The notes below the pieces were generated by a model. The model was not told the DNA's origin. It saw nothing but the letters and a program-made list of their open reading frames with translations, and ran no database searches. Position numbers and translations under genes: made by a program. This document shows, one piece after another, positions 22,915-35,229 of a stretch of DNA of 64,000 nt; position 1 is the stretch's first letter; every line of letters begins with the position of its first letter. The stretch lies in NCBI RefSeq assembly GCF_002878395.1, contig NC_061118.1, positions 84,470,673 to 84,534,672 of the forward strand. Direction: 5' to 3'. The DNA is from Capsicum annuum. Lineage: Eukaryota; Streptophyta; Magnoliopsida; Solanales; Solanaceae.

Positions 22915-23696
22915 GCCTTTTTTTGTTTCTACCCCTGATGGGAGATTCTATAATAGTGGATTGGGTATACCGATCTGGTGTAGTGACCTTTACGAGGCAT
23001 GAGACATGGGTAGACTTGATTTTCCTAGATATAGTTGATTTTGATATCATCTTGGGTATGTATTTTTTAGCTCCCTATCATTCTATTTTGGATTGTTATT
23101 CCTAGATCATGACTTTAGCTACTCCAGGTATGCCAAGGGCATCTTGTAATGGTACACTTAATTCTGGTTTGGAGGAAGTTATATCTTATTTTTCATGCTA
23201 GTCACATAGTAGAAAAAGGCGTTTGTCTTTTTTGGCTTATGTAAGTACAAGTGTTGCCTCAATGCGTCCTTTGGATTCTGTTCAAGTTGTTCATGAGTTC
23301 ATGGATGTGTTTTCTAAGTATTTTCTTGGTATTCCTCCAGACCGTGATAAGGATTTTGTTATTGATGTTTAACGAGGCATCGGTCTCATTTCCATTTCTC
23401 CTTATGAAATGGCCTCAGCCGAGTTGGAGGAATTGAAAGAGAAATTGCAAGTTATGTTGGGTAAGGGGTTTACTAGACCTAGTGTATCCGCTTAGGTTAT
23501 TTCTATCTTGTTTGTGAATAATAAGGATGGAGATATGCACATATGTATTGGCTATTGACAATTGAACAAGGTGAAGGTCGTCTCACATTGATGAACTATT
23601 TGACCAACTTCAGTGTGTTTTAGCATTTTCAAAGATTGACTTAAGATTTAGGTATCACCAGCTGAAGATTAGAGTTTCAAACATTTTGAAGACTAT
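22915..23696 (+). pseudogene. Protease end and N-terminal RT of element A
   Basis: After the ctaag duplication the frame continues with a [14 protein letters not shown] block and VDFDIILGMYFL near 23035, the C-terminal part of gypsy protease. A spacer and the start of RT near 23400-23560 follow, with degraded [13 protein letters not shown] and KDGDMHICIGY blocks. Several stops interrupt it. Cut at 23696 by element B, it resumes at 41133. Confidence 0.82.
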
Positions 23697-24413
23697 TGCG
23701 CCCAAGTGCACATGCAAATGTAAGTGGCCTATGAAAGCCAAGTATCGATCCCAAAGGGACTTGGGCTCTACAACGATCTATTCTAGTTTTACTATGAAGA
23801 TTAAACAAGTGTGAAAGTAACCCAAACGTTTGAGAATTGAAAACTAAAAGTAACCGTAAATAATTTGATAATACAAAGTATTGGAAAATAATAGGAATAA
23901 ACCCAAGGTTAAGGCACTACAAATAATCCTACTTAGCTATTTAATCTCGTTGTTTTAGTTAATTATATTGATTTTTGGTTCTTGGGGTTGATAACATGAC
24001 TATGGTCTTCCAAACCTCTAATCGTCTATCTAACTTAGCTCCATAACTACATCATTACAAGGGGATACGAGTACTAAGTTAAATGCATTTATATTCATCC
24101 CATATATGAACCAAATAGGACGAATTAGGTATATTGCTATCCTAAATACAAATCTTAACTTCAATCCCTTGAATGATTAAGATGTTACTCCATACATCTA
24201 AAGTTCTAATCTATTGTTCCTCCTTCCTGGCTCACAATAGAAATATATATTTACTCAAAGGGTTGTGAATTAGTATAATAGTAAATATAAGAATATATGA
24301 TAAATAACACAAACCAACCAAAATATAAGCTTAAGTAATCACGTTCTTGGCCTCCACCCGAGATAAGGGTGTTTAGCCGCTCATGGTCTTATAATGAAAT
24401 GTAATTAAGCAAC
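23697..24413 (-). repeat. 3' LTR of element B, part 1
   Basis: Matches the first half of the LTR at 39663-41132 (for example the shared stretch with gtggcctatgaaagc near 23730 and 39702). It is interrupted at 24413 by element C and continues at 34499. Confidence 0.87.
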
Positions 24414-26903
24414 TGTAATACCCCATACCTTTTCTTAGCTTGAAATTATCTCAAAAATGTTAGGAGCTTTCTTTGAAAGATAAATCCACTATTGTACACA
24501 TGGTATTTTGAAGATTTTCACTTTTTGTCATGTGGGAAATTCAATAAGCATTCCAACGATATAAAATTTGCCTAAATCCGATAATCAGGTAAGAAGCTAT
24601 GACTATTTTAAGTTCCCATTATAAAACAGCGCCATATTGGTCAGTGGCGCGCTGCGCCACAAGCTAAAATGGGAATTTTCCTTTTCCAGTTTCTTAGCGC
24701 GATTTCCTCCACATTGCACCAAATTTCCAGGTCTCAAACAAAGGGGCAGCGGGATGGCTCCGTGTCGTGCCATCCCTTAGTTTCCCAATTGTCAAATTCC
24801 AGTGACAGGTGCGATAGCGCCGCGTCGCGCCAGGGGTCCAATTCGGGAAATTTTTACTAAAATTACAAGACATGTTCAGGGTTAAAAGGGTTCATTTCCC
24901 ACCCCTATATAAACCCTTTAACACGTTATTCAGCCACTTTTTACCCAAAATACACTCTCTTCTCTCAAAAAATCTCTCAAGAACAACCTAGGGCTTTTCA
25001 TAGAACACTCAGAATCAAGATTTTCCTTCGTCAATCTTGGTGTATTTACGAACCAAAGTATGCATAGTGTTCATTCATGGACTCCTTTCATCCATGAAGC
25101 CCAAGAATCCCTTTTCTAAATTCAAGTTTATGGATTTTCTTATGAATTTTGTGATTGGGATGCTCTTGTTCATGGGAATAATGAGAAATTGAATTCTACT
25201 CCATGTTGGGTGATAAATTCTATGTGGTTTAAATTATTATAGATATAGATTCATGCAAACCTATGACTAAACCCTTAAATGATGAAATTAGAATTGAACC
25301 ATGATGTTTAATTCTTGTACAATAATGTCTACATGTACCATGCCTACAATATGTTTGATTAAATGCCTAGATGAAGGAAAAGTGCCTAACTAGCATGATA
25401 CCATGAAATCCCTATGTATGTACAAGTTATGCCTATCATATGTTTTGATTATGATGTTAGTTATATGTTTAAGTAAGTTATGCTTGGTCAGTTTCCTTCC
25501 ATCGAGTCCTGGGGGTACTTGTACCTAAAACATTAGTTGTGTGCCTAGAGTCTTGTCATGTTTTCATGATACTCTCAGTCAAGCTATGAATCCTTAGACT
25601 TCAGACAATCTTATGACTCAGAAAATCTCCATGATCTCATGAACTTAGTCAGTTGTCAGATATCAGTAGTATTCCATCAGTCAATGGAATTCAGTAACTC
25701 AGCCCATGTTCAGTTCAGTAAATCGTGTTCAGAGTCTATTCAGATGAGAGTAGGAATTAGCACCAAGTGAACCCAAGGATGGGAACACACACTATCAGAT
25801 GAGGGTGTGATTCTTAGAAGTCATCCTTGCATTCCAGAACTATGTAGCCATCATAGGTTGGGACATCAATACTGTCCAATGAGGGTTGATGAGGTGGATA
25901 AGCACTGTCAGATAAGGGCCCCACCATTCTCTTTTAGGGATACTATCAGATGAGGGTCACCCATAACTTGTCCTTACCAATGGCGTGGTATTGACACCCT
26001 TCTAATTGGAGTTACAGATTGGACTCCAACTCAGGCATAATGGCATATTAGGGACATGGTTGTTAGATAACTACTTTCCCCAGTTTCATGTTATAGAATC
26101 AGGACTGTCAGACATAGTCAATTAATCTTAGTAATAGAACTCAAATAGTTTTTCAGATTTCAAAACTGTCAGATACAGTATGGGACTCAGCTAGTTCAAT
26201 TAGATTCAGTACTGTCAGATACAGTCACTCATGTTATCAGTTATATTAGTTACCAGTATGTCATGTTATCATTATTTAGATTCAGTAATCATGTTATCAT
26301 GGTATCAGTGTCAGCTATTATATCTCATGTATGTATTCTCACCCTCATGATAGTCAGTCTGCTATTGTTATTGTTCATGTATATCAACCCCATACATTCA
26401 GCCTACCTCATATGCATACCAGTACATTTAAAGTACTGATGTATTTGCATTATGGTGTCTTATACCATAGGTTCAGAGACACGAACTCCAGAGCATCAGT
26501 AGATTCTAGTCTCAGCTGTTAAAGTTAGTAGTAAGTACTCATCTTTCGAGGACATGATCATTATTTTATTATCTCAGTAACTAGTTTATTAGTTGGAGTT
26601 AGTTGGGGATATGTCCCATTAACTTCTTATTCAGACAATCACATTTTAGAGGCTTTCCAGACTACAATATGTTCAGATAACTTATTTTAGTTGTTTTAGG
26701 TATTTCATAACCCTCCTAGATGTTACATTTTTATCAAATACTATGTCTCAATTTTGAACCTTATGGCCTTTCAGTTCATGTTTCTGCATTATAAAGTATG
26801 TTATGCAGTATAAAGGTACAGATATCAGTCATGGGTTAGCTTGTGGTCTTTTGGGGTCATGAACATCGTGTAGCGTTCTAGGTACCAGATTTGGGGCATT
26901 AAA
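24414..26903 (+). repeat. 5' LTR of element C
   Basis: A 2490-bp LTR. It includes a GC-rich inverted-repeat patch at 24628-24835 (such as 24644-24660), unusual for this AT-rich setting, and the 19-nt hairpin at 26420-26438. Confidence 0.92.
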
Positions 26904-26906
26904 ACT

Positions 26907-26919
26907 TGGTATCAGAGCC
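26907..26919 (+). other. Primer-binding site of element C
   Basis: tggtatcagagcc, three bases after the LTR end, pairs with initiator methionine tRNA. Confidence 0.88.
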
Positions 26920-27125
26920 TAAGGTTCAATAGAGTCCTAGAAAGTCTAAAAGTCGTATCTAGTAGAGTTTTGTACATGAGTATGTTGTATGCCACATTTA
27001 TGTACAGGAGGCTATAAGATGTTTTAGGAACAGTTTCCCCTCTTTCAGTATTTATGTCATGCCAGTGAGTGTAATCTCAAGTCAATTTCTCAGTCTAATT
27101 CATTTCTCTCTTTCTTCTACAGAAC

Positions 27126-28281
27126 ATGCCTCTTAAAATAAGAAGCAAAAATCAATCAGCCCCTCATCCCGAAGAACCTTTGGGCGAACATGTTTCTCAT
27201 GCAGAGTTTCGAGCTACATTCACTACTCTTGCTAACTCAGTTGCTGCTTAAAATGAATGACCAGCTATCATTCTGGCCAATCCAGTGGCCAATTCAGCTG
27301 CAGTCAGGATTCAGGATTTCACCCGAATAAATCCTCCATCCTTTTTTGGGTCTAAGTTAGATGAGGACCCTCAAGAATTCCTAGATCAGGTGCAGAATGT
27401 TACAGACATAATGGGGGTTACTTTTAGTGAGAGTGCTGAGCTAGCTGTATAATAGTTGCAGAATATTGCTCACATTTAGTTTAAACATCAGAAGTCAAAA
27501 AGGCCAGATGATGCAGGGCCTATTGAGTGGGAGGAGTTTGCTTCTGCTTTCCTTGATAGATTCTTTCCCCTAGATCTTAGAGAAACTAAGGTGTTAGAAG
27601 TCATCAACCTCAGGTAGGGAAACATGACGGTGAAAGAGTATTCTCTTAAGTTTACTTAATTAGCCAGATATTCCCCTCATATGGTTGCAAATAGAAGGGC
27701 CAATATGAGTAAGTTCATTTTAGGGGTGAATGATAGCGTGGTTAATGAGTGCAAATCTGCAATGTTGAGTAGTGACGTGACTTTAGCTAGGCTTATGACT
27801 TATGCTCAGCAGATAGAGGAGCAGAAGATTAAGCAAAGGGAGAAGTAGAATAAAAAAGCTCAAATAGGTAGCTTTAATTTTAGTCAGCCTAAGTCAGAGG
27901 GAGGCAATTGTTCTCAGATTCATCCTAAGTCATCAGTTCCAGCTCCTTCGTCAGCCAGTTCTCCAGTGCCAAAATGCAGAGATGACAACAGATATAGGGC
28001 GTCAAGCTCTAAGTCTCAGGGAAGTATTAGCAATGCCCGAACAAATCCCCTTTGTCAGACTTATGGTAAGAACCATAAGGGTTCTTGCAGAGCTGGTAGC
28101 AATGTCTGTTTCGGATGTGGCAAGCCAGGCCACCCAGCCAGGTTATCAGAGTCATATCCACTCCTCAGCTCAGTCTAGTCACCTAAATCAGTAGGGTGCC
28201 ACCTCCAGTTCTACTAGTGGACAACGCCCAAACAGACTCTATGATCTCCAATCCCAGTAAGATTAGGAAAATTCTCCTGAT
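27126..28281 (+). pseudogene. gag of element C
   Basis: The ATG at 27126 opens a gag frame with an INPPSFFGSKLDEDPQEFLD block near 27328, a retrotransposon gag core to about 27800, and a double zinc knuckle at 28051-28130 (CQTYGKNHKGSC, second Cys lost, and CFGCGKPGH). Several TAG/TAA stops lie in frame. Just after the second knuckle, near 28140-28150, the frame shifts by one, and the linker and protease continue in the new frame. Confidence 0.9.
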
Positions 28282-31200
28282 GTGGTTACTGGTATGTTAC
28301 TGATCTTTCAAGTGCATGTTTATGCTTTCCTAGATCCAGTTGCTTCCTTGTCTTTTGTTACTCCTTATATAGTAGTTGATTTCGAAGTCATTCCTGAAAT
28401 TTTAGCAGAGCCCTTCTCAGTCTCTACCCCAGTGGGCAAAACCATCATAGCCCAACAGGTATACAGGAACTGCCCGATTATGATATTTTAGAAAGTCACT
28501 TCAGTAGATCTAGTCTAATTAGAGATGAATGATTTTGATGTCATTATCGGTATAGATTGGCTTCATTCCTGCTATGCCACAGTCGACTGTAGAAATAGGA
28601 TAGTCTAGTTTTAGTTCCCAAATGAACCCGTTCTTGAGTGGAAGGGTAGTGTATCCGCTTTCAGGGGTCAACTTATTTCCTACCTTCGGTCAAGGAGAAT
28701 AATATCGAAGGGATGTGTCAATCATATTGTTCATGTTAAGGATTCCAGTTCTGAAACTCCCAGTCTTGAATCTGTTCCAGTTTTGAATGAATACTCAGAT
28801 GTCTTTTCTGAAGATCTTCTAGGAATTTCTCTCGAAAGGAAAATAGACTTCGGCATTGATCTTTTTCTAGATAGTCAGCCTATCTCTATTCTACCATACA
28901 GAATGGTACCAACAGAACTCAGAGAATTGAAAGAACAGTTGAAGGATCTCCTAGATAAGGGATTCATCAAGCCCAGCATTTTCCTATAGGGCGCACTAGT
29001 ATTATTCGTGTGCAAAAAAGATGGTTCTCTCAGAATGTGTATAGACTACTGTCAACTTAATAAGGTCATAGTCTAGAACAAGTATCCTCTTCCCAAAATC
29101 GATGACTTTTTTGACCAACTTTAGGGTACTAGCTATTTATCCAAAATAAACCTCAGATCCAACTATCATCAGCTCAAAGTCAGAGAATGTGACATTCCAA
29201 AAATAGCTTTCCGCACTCGGTATGGTCACTTCGAATTCCTAGTCATGTCATTCAGTCTTACTAATGCTCCAGCAACTTTGATGGACTTGATAAAACGCAT
29301 GTTCAAACAGTACTTGGACATGTTCATCATAGTATTCATAGATAATATTCTGGTCTATTCCCGCAGTGAGCGATATTATGCAGACCATCTCAGAACAGTA
29401 CTTCAGACTCTCAGAGATCATCAGCTATTCACCAAATTTAGTAAGTTCTAATTTTGGATAAGGTCAGTAGCATTCCTTGGTCATATCATTTCGGGTGAAG
29501 GCATTAGAGCAGATCCTCAAAAGACTAAAGCGGTAAAAAACTGGCCCAGACCTGTCTCTCCATCAAATATCAGGAGTTTCTTGGGTTTGGCTGGCTATTA
29601 CAAATGGTTTTTTGAGGGATTTTCTTCTATTACATCCCCTATGTCCAGATTGACTCAGAAGAAAATCAAGTTTTAGTGGTCAGATCCTTGCGAGAAGAGT
29701 TTTCAGGAGTTGGAGACTCAACTCACCTCAGCTCCAGTTTTAGCTCTTCCAGATGGTCCAAATGGGTTTGTAGTGTATTGTAATGCATCCAGAATAGTCT
29801 TAGGTTATGTCCTCATACAGCATGGTAAGGTCATAGCCTACGCCTCCAGACAGCTTAATCCCCATGATAAGAATTATCCTACTCATGATCTTGAGTTAGC
29901 AGTCGTAGTCTTTGCCTTGAAGATTTGGAGGAATTATCTCTACGGAGTTCATGTAGATTTCTTCATATATCGTAAGAGTCTTTAGTATGTCTTTTCACAG
30001 AAAGATCTTAACTTTCGTCAGAGAAGGTGCTTAGAGCTCTTGAAAGATTATGACATGAGTGTCCTCTATCATCTGGGCAAGGCCAATGCAGTGGCTGACG
30101 CTCTCAGTAAAGTATCTATGTGTAGTATTGCTCATGTGGATGATAGTAAGAAGAAGTTAGCTCAGGAATTACATCATCTTGCTAGACTAGGCGTTTGCTT
30201 AGTCGATACAGATGAGGGTGATGTATGGGAGCTTACCAAACGAGGCATTCGCTTAGTCGATACAGATGTGGATGATATATCGGTTCAAAGTAGTTCAGAA
30301 TCATCTTTAGTTTTCGAGGTGAAACAAAAGCAAGATAGAGATACCAGCCTTATCAAGTTGAAAGAGTCAGTTTAGGATCAGAAAGTAGAGGTTTTCTCCT
30401 AAGGGGGAGATGCTATTTTTTGTTGCCAGGGTCGTCTCTGTGTTCCAGGTGTAGATGACTTAAGGCATCAAATTCTTGTAGAAATGCATGGTGCACGCTA
30501 CTTTATTCATTTAGGGTCCACAAAGATGTATCACGACTTGCGGGAAGTCTATTGGTGGAGTGGGATGAAGAGAGATGTGGCAGAGTTTGTGGCTAAGTGC
30601 TTTACATATCAGTAGGTTGAGAGAGAGCATCAGAAGCCTAGTAGTCCTATGCGGGAGTTCATTATTCCTACTTGGAAGTGGGAAAAAGTGAACATGGACT
30701 TTGTGATGGGTTTGCCTCGAACTCATCATATGCATGATTCAGTTTGGGTCATTGTAGATAGAAGGACCAAATCAGCCCATTTCCTTCCATTTCATACCTC
30801 TTATTTAGCCGAGGATTATACCAGACTCTACAGTTGGTCAGATTACACGACGTTCCATTATTTATTATCTCAGATAGAGGTACCCAGTTCACTTTTCACT
30901 TCTAGAAAGTGTTCCAAAAGGGTCTTGGTACCAAAGTTTATCTCAGTACAGTCTTTCATCCTTAGACATATGGTCAAGAAGAAAGGACCATTTAGACTTT
31001 AAAAGATATGATACGGGTATTTGCAATTGATTTCAAGGGTAGTTGGGATGACCACTTGCCTTTGATTGAGTTTGCATAGGGCTTGATTAGTATTCGATGC
31101 CTTAGAAAAAGTCCAATTGATTAGATAAAGACTCCGGGATGCTCAGAGCCGACAAAAGTCTTATACAGATATTCATAGAAAAGATATTGATTTTGAGATT

Positions 31201-31653
31201 AGTGCCTATGTCTATCTAAAGATCTTTCTCATGAAGGGAGTGAAACGGTTCGGCAAGAAAGGAAAACTCAGTCCCCGATATATCGGTCCCTTCAAGATTC
31301 TCAATCGATTCGGTAAGGTATCTTATGAGCTCGAATTGCCTTCAGATCTAGACTCAGTTCATCCAGTCTTCCATGTCTCTTTGCTCAAGAAGTGCATAGG
31401 TAACCCAGAAGTTGTAGTCCCTATTCAGAGCATTGATGTTCAGAACAGTCTCTCTTATGAGGAGAATCCAGTCGAAATCCTAAACTATCAGACTCGTAGA
31501 CTGAGGAACAAAGAAGTCTCTCTAGTTAAAGTTCTTTGGAAAAATTAGTCTATTGAGGGATCTACTTGGGAAGAAGAGGTAAACATGCATACCAAGTATC
31601 CTCACCTCTTCTCCGCTAACTCAGATCAAGCTCAAGGTAACATTCCTCCTTAA
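28282..31653 (+). pseudogene. pol of element C (protease, RT, RNase H, integrase, chromodomain-like tail)
   Basis: Domains are: protease near 28330, where the catalytic loop reads FLDPVASLSFVTP (the Gly of DPG replaced by Val); RT 28880-29640 with the catalytic motif changed to [11 protein letters not shown] (second Asp lost); RNase H 29710-30110 with [18 protein letters not shown] (first acidic residue changed); integrase from about 30290, with a frameshift near 30830 and a deletion of roughly forty codons near 31078; and a GPY/F block plus chromodomain-like end from 31231 to the stop at 31651-31653. The lost catalytic residues and many stops show it is dead. Confidence 0.93.
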
Positions 31654-31967
31654 GCTTACTCAGTTTCATGTTTAGTGTTCATCAAAACTTGGTATCAAGA
31701 ACCATTGCATATTCAGTCATGCATTCATGTATCAGTTTAGTTATACAATTATGCATCATACATGCATTCTCATTGTGAGAAACTTAGTTCCTCAGAGCAC
31801 TCAATAATGCATTCATGAATCAGTTACGCATGCATCAGGTATGCGTGTCCAGTATGATATATTCAGTTATCAGTCATGAGATCATGTTTCGGTTATTCAT
31901 GTTCATTATGTATATCAGTTTATATTCTTCCGCTCACTCTCAGTCTCATTCGAGGATGAATGTTATC

Positions 31968-31977
31968 AAGGGGGAGA
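31968..31977 (+). other. Polypurine tract of element C
   Basis: aagggggaga lies three bases before the 3' LTR and is the plus-strand primer site. Confidence 0.8.
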
Positions 31978-31980
31978 TAT

Positions 31981-34498
31981 TGTAATACCCCGTACCTTTT
32001 CCTAGCTTGAAATCATCTTTAAAATGTTAGGAGCTTTCTTTAAAAGATGAATCCACTTTTGTACATATAGTATTTTTAATATTTTCACTTTTTTTCATGT
32101 GCAAAATTCAATAAGCTTTCCAATGATATAAAATTTGCCTAAATCCGATAACCAGGTAAGAAGTTATTACTATTTCAAGTTCCCATTGTAAAACAGCGCC
32201 ATATTGGTCAGTGGCGCGCCGCGCCACAAGCTAAAATAGTAATTTTCCTTTCCCAGTGTCTCAGCACGATTTCATCCATGTCGCGCCAAAGTTTTAAGTC
32301 TCAAAAGAAGGGAAAATGGGATGGCTCCGCATCGCGCCATCCCTCAGTTTCTCAATTGTCAAATTCCAGTGACACGGCGCTATAGCACCGCGTCGCGCTA
32401 GGGGTCCAATTCGGGAAATTTTTACTGAAATTACAAGACATGTCCAGGGTTAAAAGGGTTAATTTTCTACCCCTATTTAAGCCCTTTAACACATGATTCA
32501 GCCACTTTTCACCTAAAATACACTCTCTTCTCTCAAAAACCTCTCAAGAACAACCTAGGGCTTTTCATAAAAGATTTAGAATCAAGAATTTCCTCCGTCA
32601 ATCTTCGTGTATTTACTAACCAAGGTATGCATAGTGTTCATTTATGGACTCTTTTCGTCCATGAAGCCCAATAATCCCTTTTCTAAATTTAATTTTATGG
32701 ATTTTTTTATGAATTTCATGATTGGGCTGCTCTTTGTTCATGTGGATGATGAGAAATTGAATTCTACTCCATGTTGGGTGATAAATTCTATGTGGGTTAA
32801 ATTAGTATAGATATAGATTCATGCAAACCTATGACTAAACCCTTGAATGATGAAATTAGAATTGAACCATGATGTTTAATTATTGTACAATGATGTCTAC
32901 ATGTACCATGCCTACAATATGTTTGATTAAATGCCTAGATGAAGGAAAAGTGCCTAACTAGCATGATACCATAAAATCCCCATGTATGTATAAGTTATGC
33001 CTATCACATGTTTTGATGAAATGCTTCTATAAATGTATTATGGGTTATGATATTAGTTATATGTTCAAGTAAGTTATGCTTGGTCAGTTTCCTTCCATTG
33101 AGTCCTGGGGGTACTCATAACCGAAACATTAGTTTGGTGCCTAGAGCCATGTCATGTTTTCATGATACTCTTAGTTAAGTTATGAATCCTTAGACTTCAG
33201 ACAGTCTTATGACTCAGGAAATCTCCATGATCTCATGAAGTCTGTCAGTTGTCAGATATCAATAGTATTTCATCAGTCAATGGAATTCAGTAACTCATCC
33301 CATGTTCAGTTTAGTAAATCGTATTCAGAGTCTATTCAGATGGGAGTAGAATTAGCACCGAGTGAACCCAAGGATGGGAACACACACTATCAAATGAGGG
33401 TGTGATTCGTAGAAGTCATTCTTGCATTCCAAAACTATGTAGACAACATAGGTTGAGATATTAATACTGTTCGATGAGGGTTGATGGGGGTGGATAAGAA
33501 TTGTCAGATAAGGGCCCCACCGTTCTCTTTTGGGGACACTATCAGATGAGAGTCACTCATAGCTTGTCCTTACCAGTGGCGCGGTATTGACACCCTTCTA
33601 ATTGGGGTTACAAATTAGACCCCAACTTAGCCATAATGGCATATTAAGGGCATGTCGATTAGATAACTACTTCCCATAGTTTCATCTTATAGAATCAGGA
33701 CTATCATACACAGTCAATCAGTCTCAGTAATAGAACTCAAATAGTTCTTCAGATTTCAAGAGCATTAGATACAGTCAACTCAGATACAGTACGGGACTCA
33801 ACTAGTTCCATTAGGTTCAAGACTTTCAGATATAGTCACTCATGTTATTAGTTAAATTATTTATCAGTATTCAGATTCAGTAATCATGTTTTCACGGTAT
33901 TAGTGTCAGTTATTATATCCTATGCATGTATTCTCATACTCATGATAGTCAGTCTGCTATTGTTATTGTTCATGCATATGAACCCCATGCATTCTGCCTA
34001 CTTCACATGCATACTAGTACATTAAAATTACTGACGTATTTGCGCTATGACGTATTATACCATAGGTTCAGAGTCATGAGCTCCAGAGCATCAGTAGATT
34101 CCAGTCTCAGCTATCAGAGTTAGCAGTGAGTCCTCATCTTTCGAGGACATGATCATCATTTTACTATCTCATCAATTAGTTTATTAGTTGGATTTAGTTG
34201 GGGACATGTCCCATCAACTCCTTTTTCAGACAGTCACGTTTTAGAGGCTTTCTAGACTATAACATGTTCAGATAGCTTATTTTAGTTGTTATGGGTTTTT
34301 CATACCCCTCCCAGATGTTATATTTTTATCAGATACTATGTCTCAGTTTTGAACCTTATGGCCTTTTAGTTCATGTTTCCGCATTATAAAGTATGTTATG
34401 CAGTATACAGGTACAGATATCAGTCATGGGTTAGCTTGTGGTCCTTCGGGGTTATGAGCATCGTGTCGCGTTTCGGGTATCAGATTTAGGGCATTACA
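31981..34498 (+). repeat. 3' LTR of element C
   Basis: A 2518-bp LTR with TG...CA ends, aligned along its whole length to 24414-26903. It contains a perfect 17-bp palindrome at 32211-32227; the 5' LTR copy at 24644-24660 has one change. The hairpin near 34016 is degraded relative to 26420-26438. Confidence 0.92.
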
Positions 34499-35229
34499 GA
34501 AACTCAAGTATAAAAATAAAAAGTAAGTTAAAGAAAAGATTAATAACCCTAATTGAAGCCCCCTCAAGTGTATTTAAATCCCCAAAAGTCGTCCAAGGTG
34601 TGTACAATGCAATAAATATGTCATATTTATAGTAGGAAGCCATTGCCCAATTGACACCATGGGTGTGCCACGCTCTTGCATTGGTGTAATAAGGGCGTTC
34701 ATGCCCTTATCGCAGATGCTTACTGGAATTTGCCATTTTAGATTGTGTCTAAGTATGTTTTATGCCCTTAACATGGATATCCAAGGGCGTGGCACACCCT
34801 TGTATTTAAATTTTCCAGATTTTATCCAAGTAAGCTCCATCAATTTGGCGTTGAGTTCCTCACTTCATGGGCGTTTTTCCATCATTTTTAGACCTTGTAT
34901 TGCTCTTGGATATCAACTTTAATACCTCCCAAGGCATACTATATCATCAAACACCACGTATTAATACTTAAACACACAATAGAATTCATCGAGACGAACT
35001 ATAACACACATCGCTCAAGCTAAGAACACTAGTTTTCTCGTCTAAACTCTCAATGAACATATTGATTCCAAACTTGTTTAGAACATACCTTAAACATTAT
35101 AAATAATTATTTTAATATTTATATGCTCCATTATATGAATATCTACACATTATGCGCACAAGAAGTCCTTAAAACTAGGCTAAATACATAGAGATTAAGA
35201 CACTTGATGCATAAATCCACCTAAGATCA
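34499..35229 (-). repeat. 3' LTR of element B, part 2
   Basis: Resumes the LTR of element B after element C and ends at cctaagatca, the same end as 41132. It carries two hairpin-forming stretches with caaggg/cccttg arms, at 34689-34710 (8-bp stem) and near 34782-34802. The equivalents at 40590-40710 are altered. Confidence 0.87.

Larger units (their letters stand above)
24414..34498 (+). mobile_element. Ty3/gypsy element C (chromovirus-like), structurally complete
   Basis: About 10.1 kb with both LTRs (24414-26903, 31981-34498), primer site, gag-pol and polypurine tract. The flanking 5-mers gcaac (24409-24413) and gaaac (34499-34503) are a target duplication with one change. LTRs begin TGTAATACCCC and end CATTACA (CATTAAA in the 5' copy). 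In the first ~95 aligned LTR bases I count about 10 differences by eye. The coding part has many stops, at least one frameshift and a deletion in integrase. Confidence 0.94.

Noticed and set aside
23692..23696. Target duplication for element B (actat against aagaa)
   Set aside because: The two 5-mers do not match, so I call the boundaries from LTR ends and RT continuity only.
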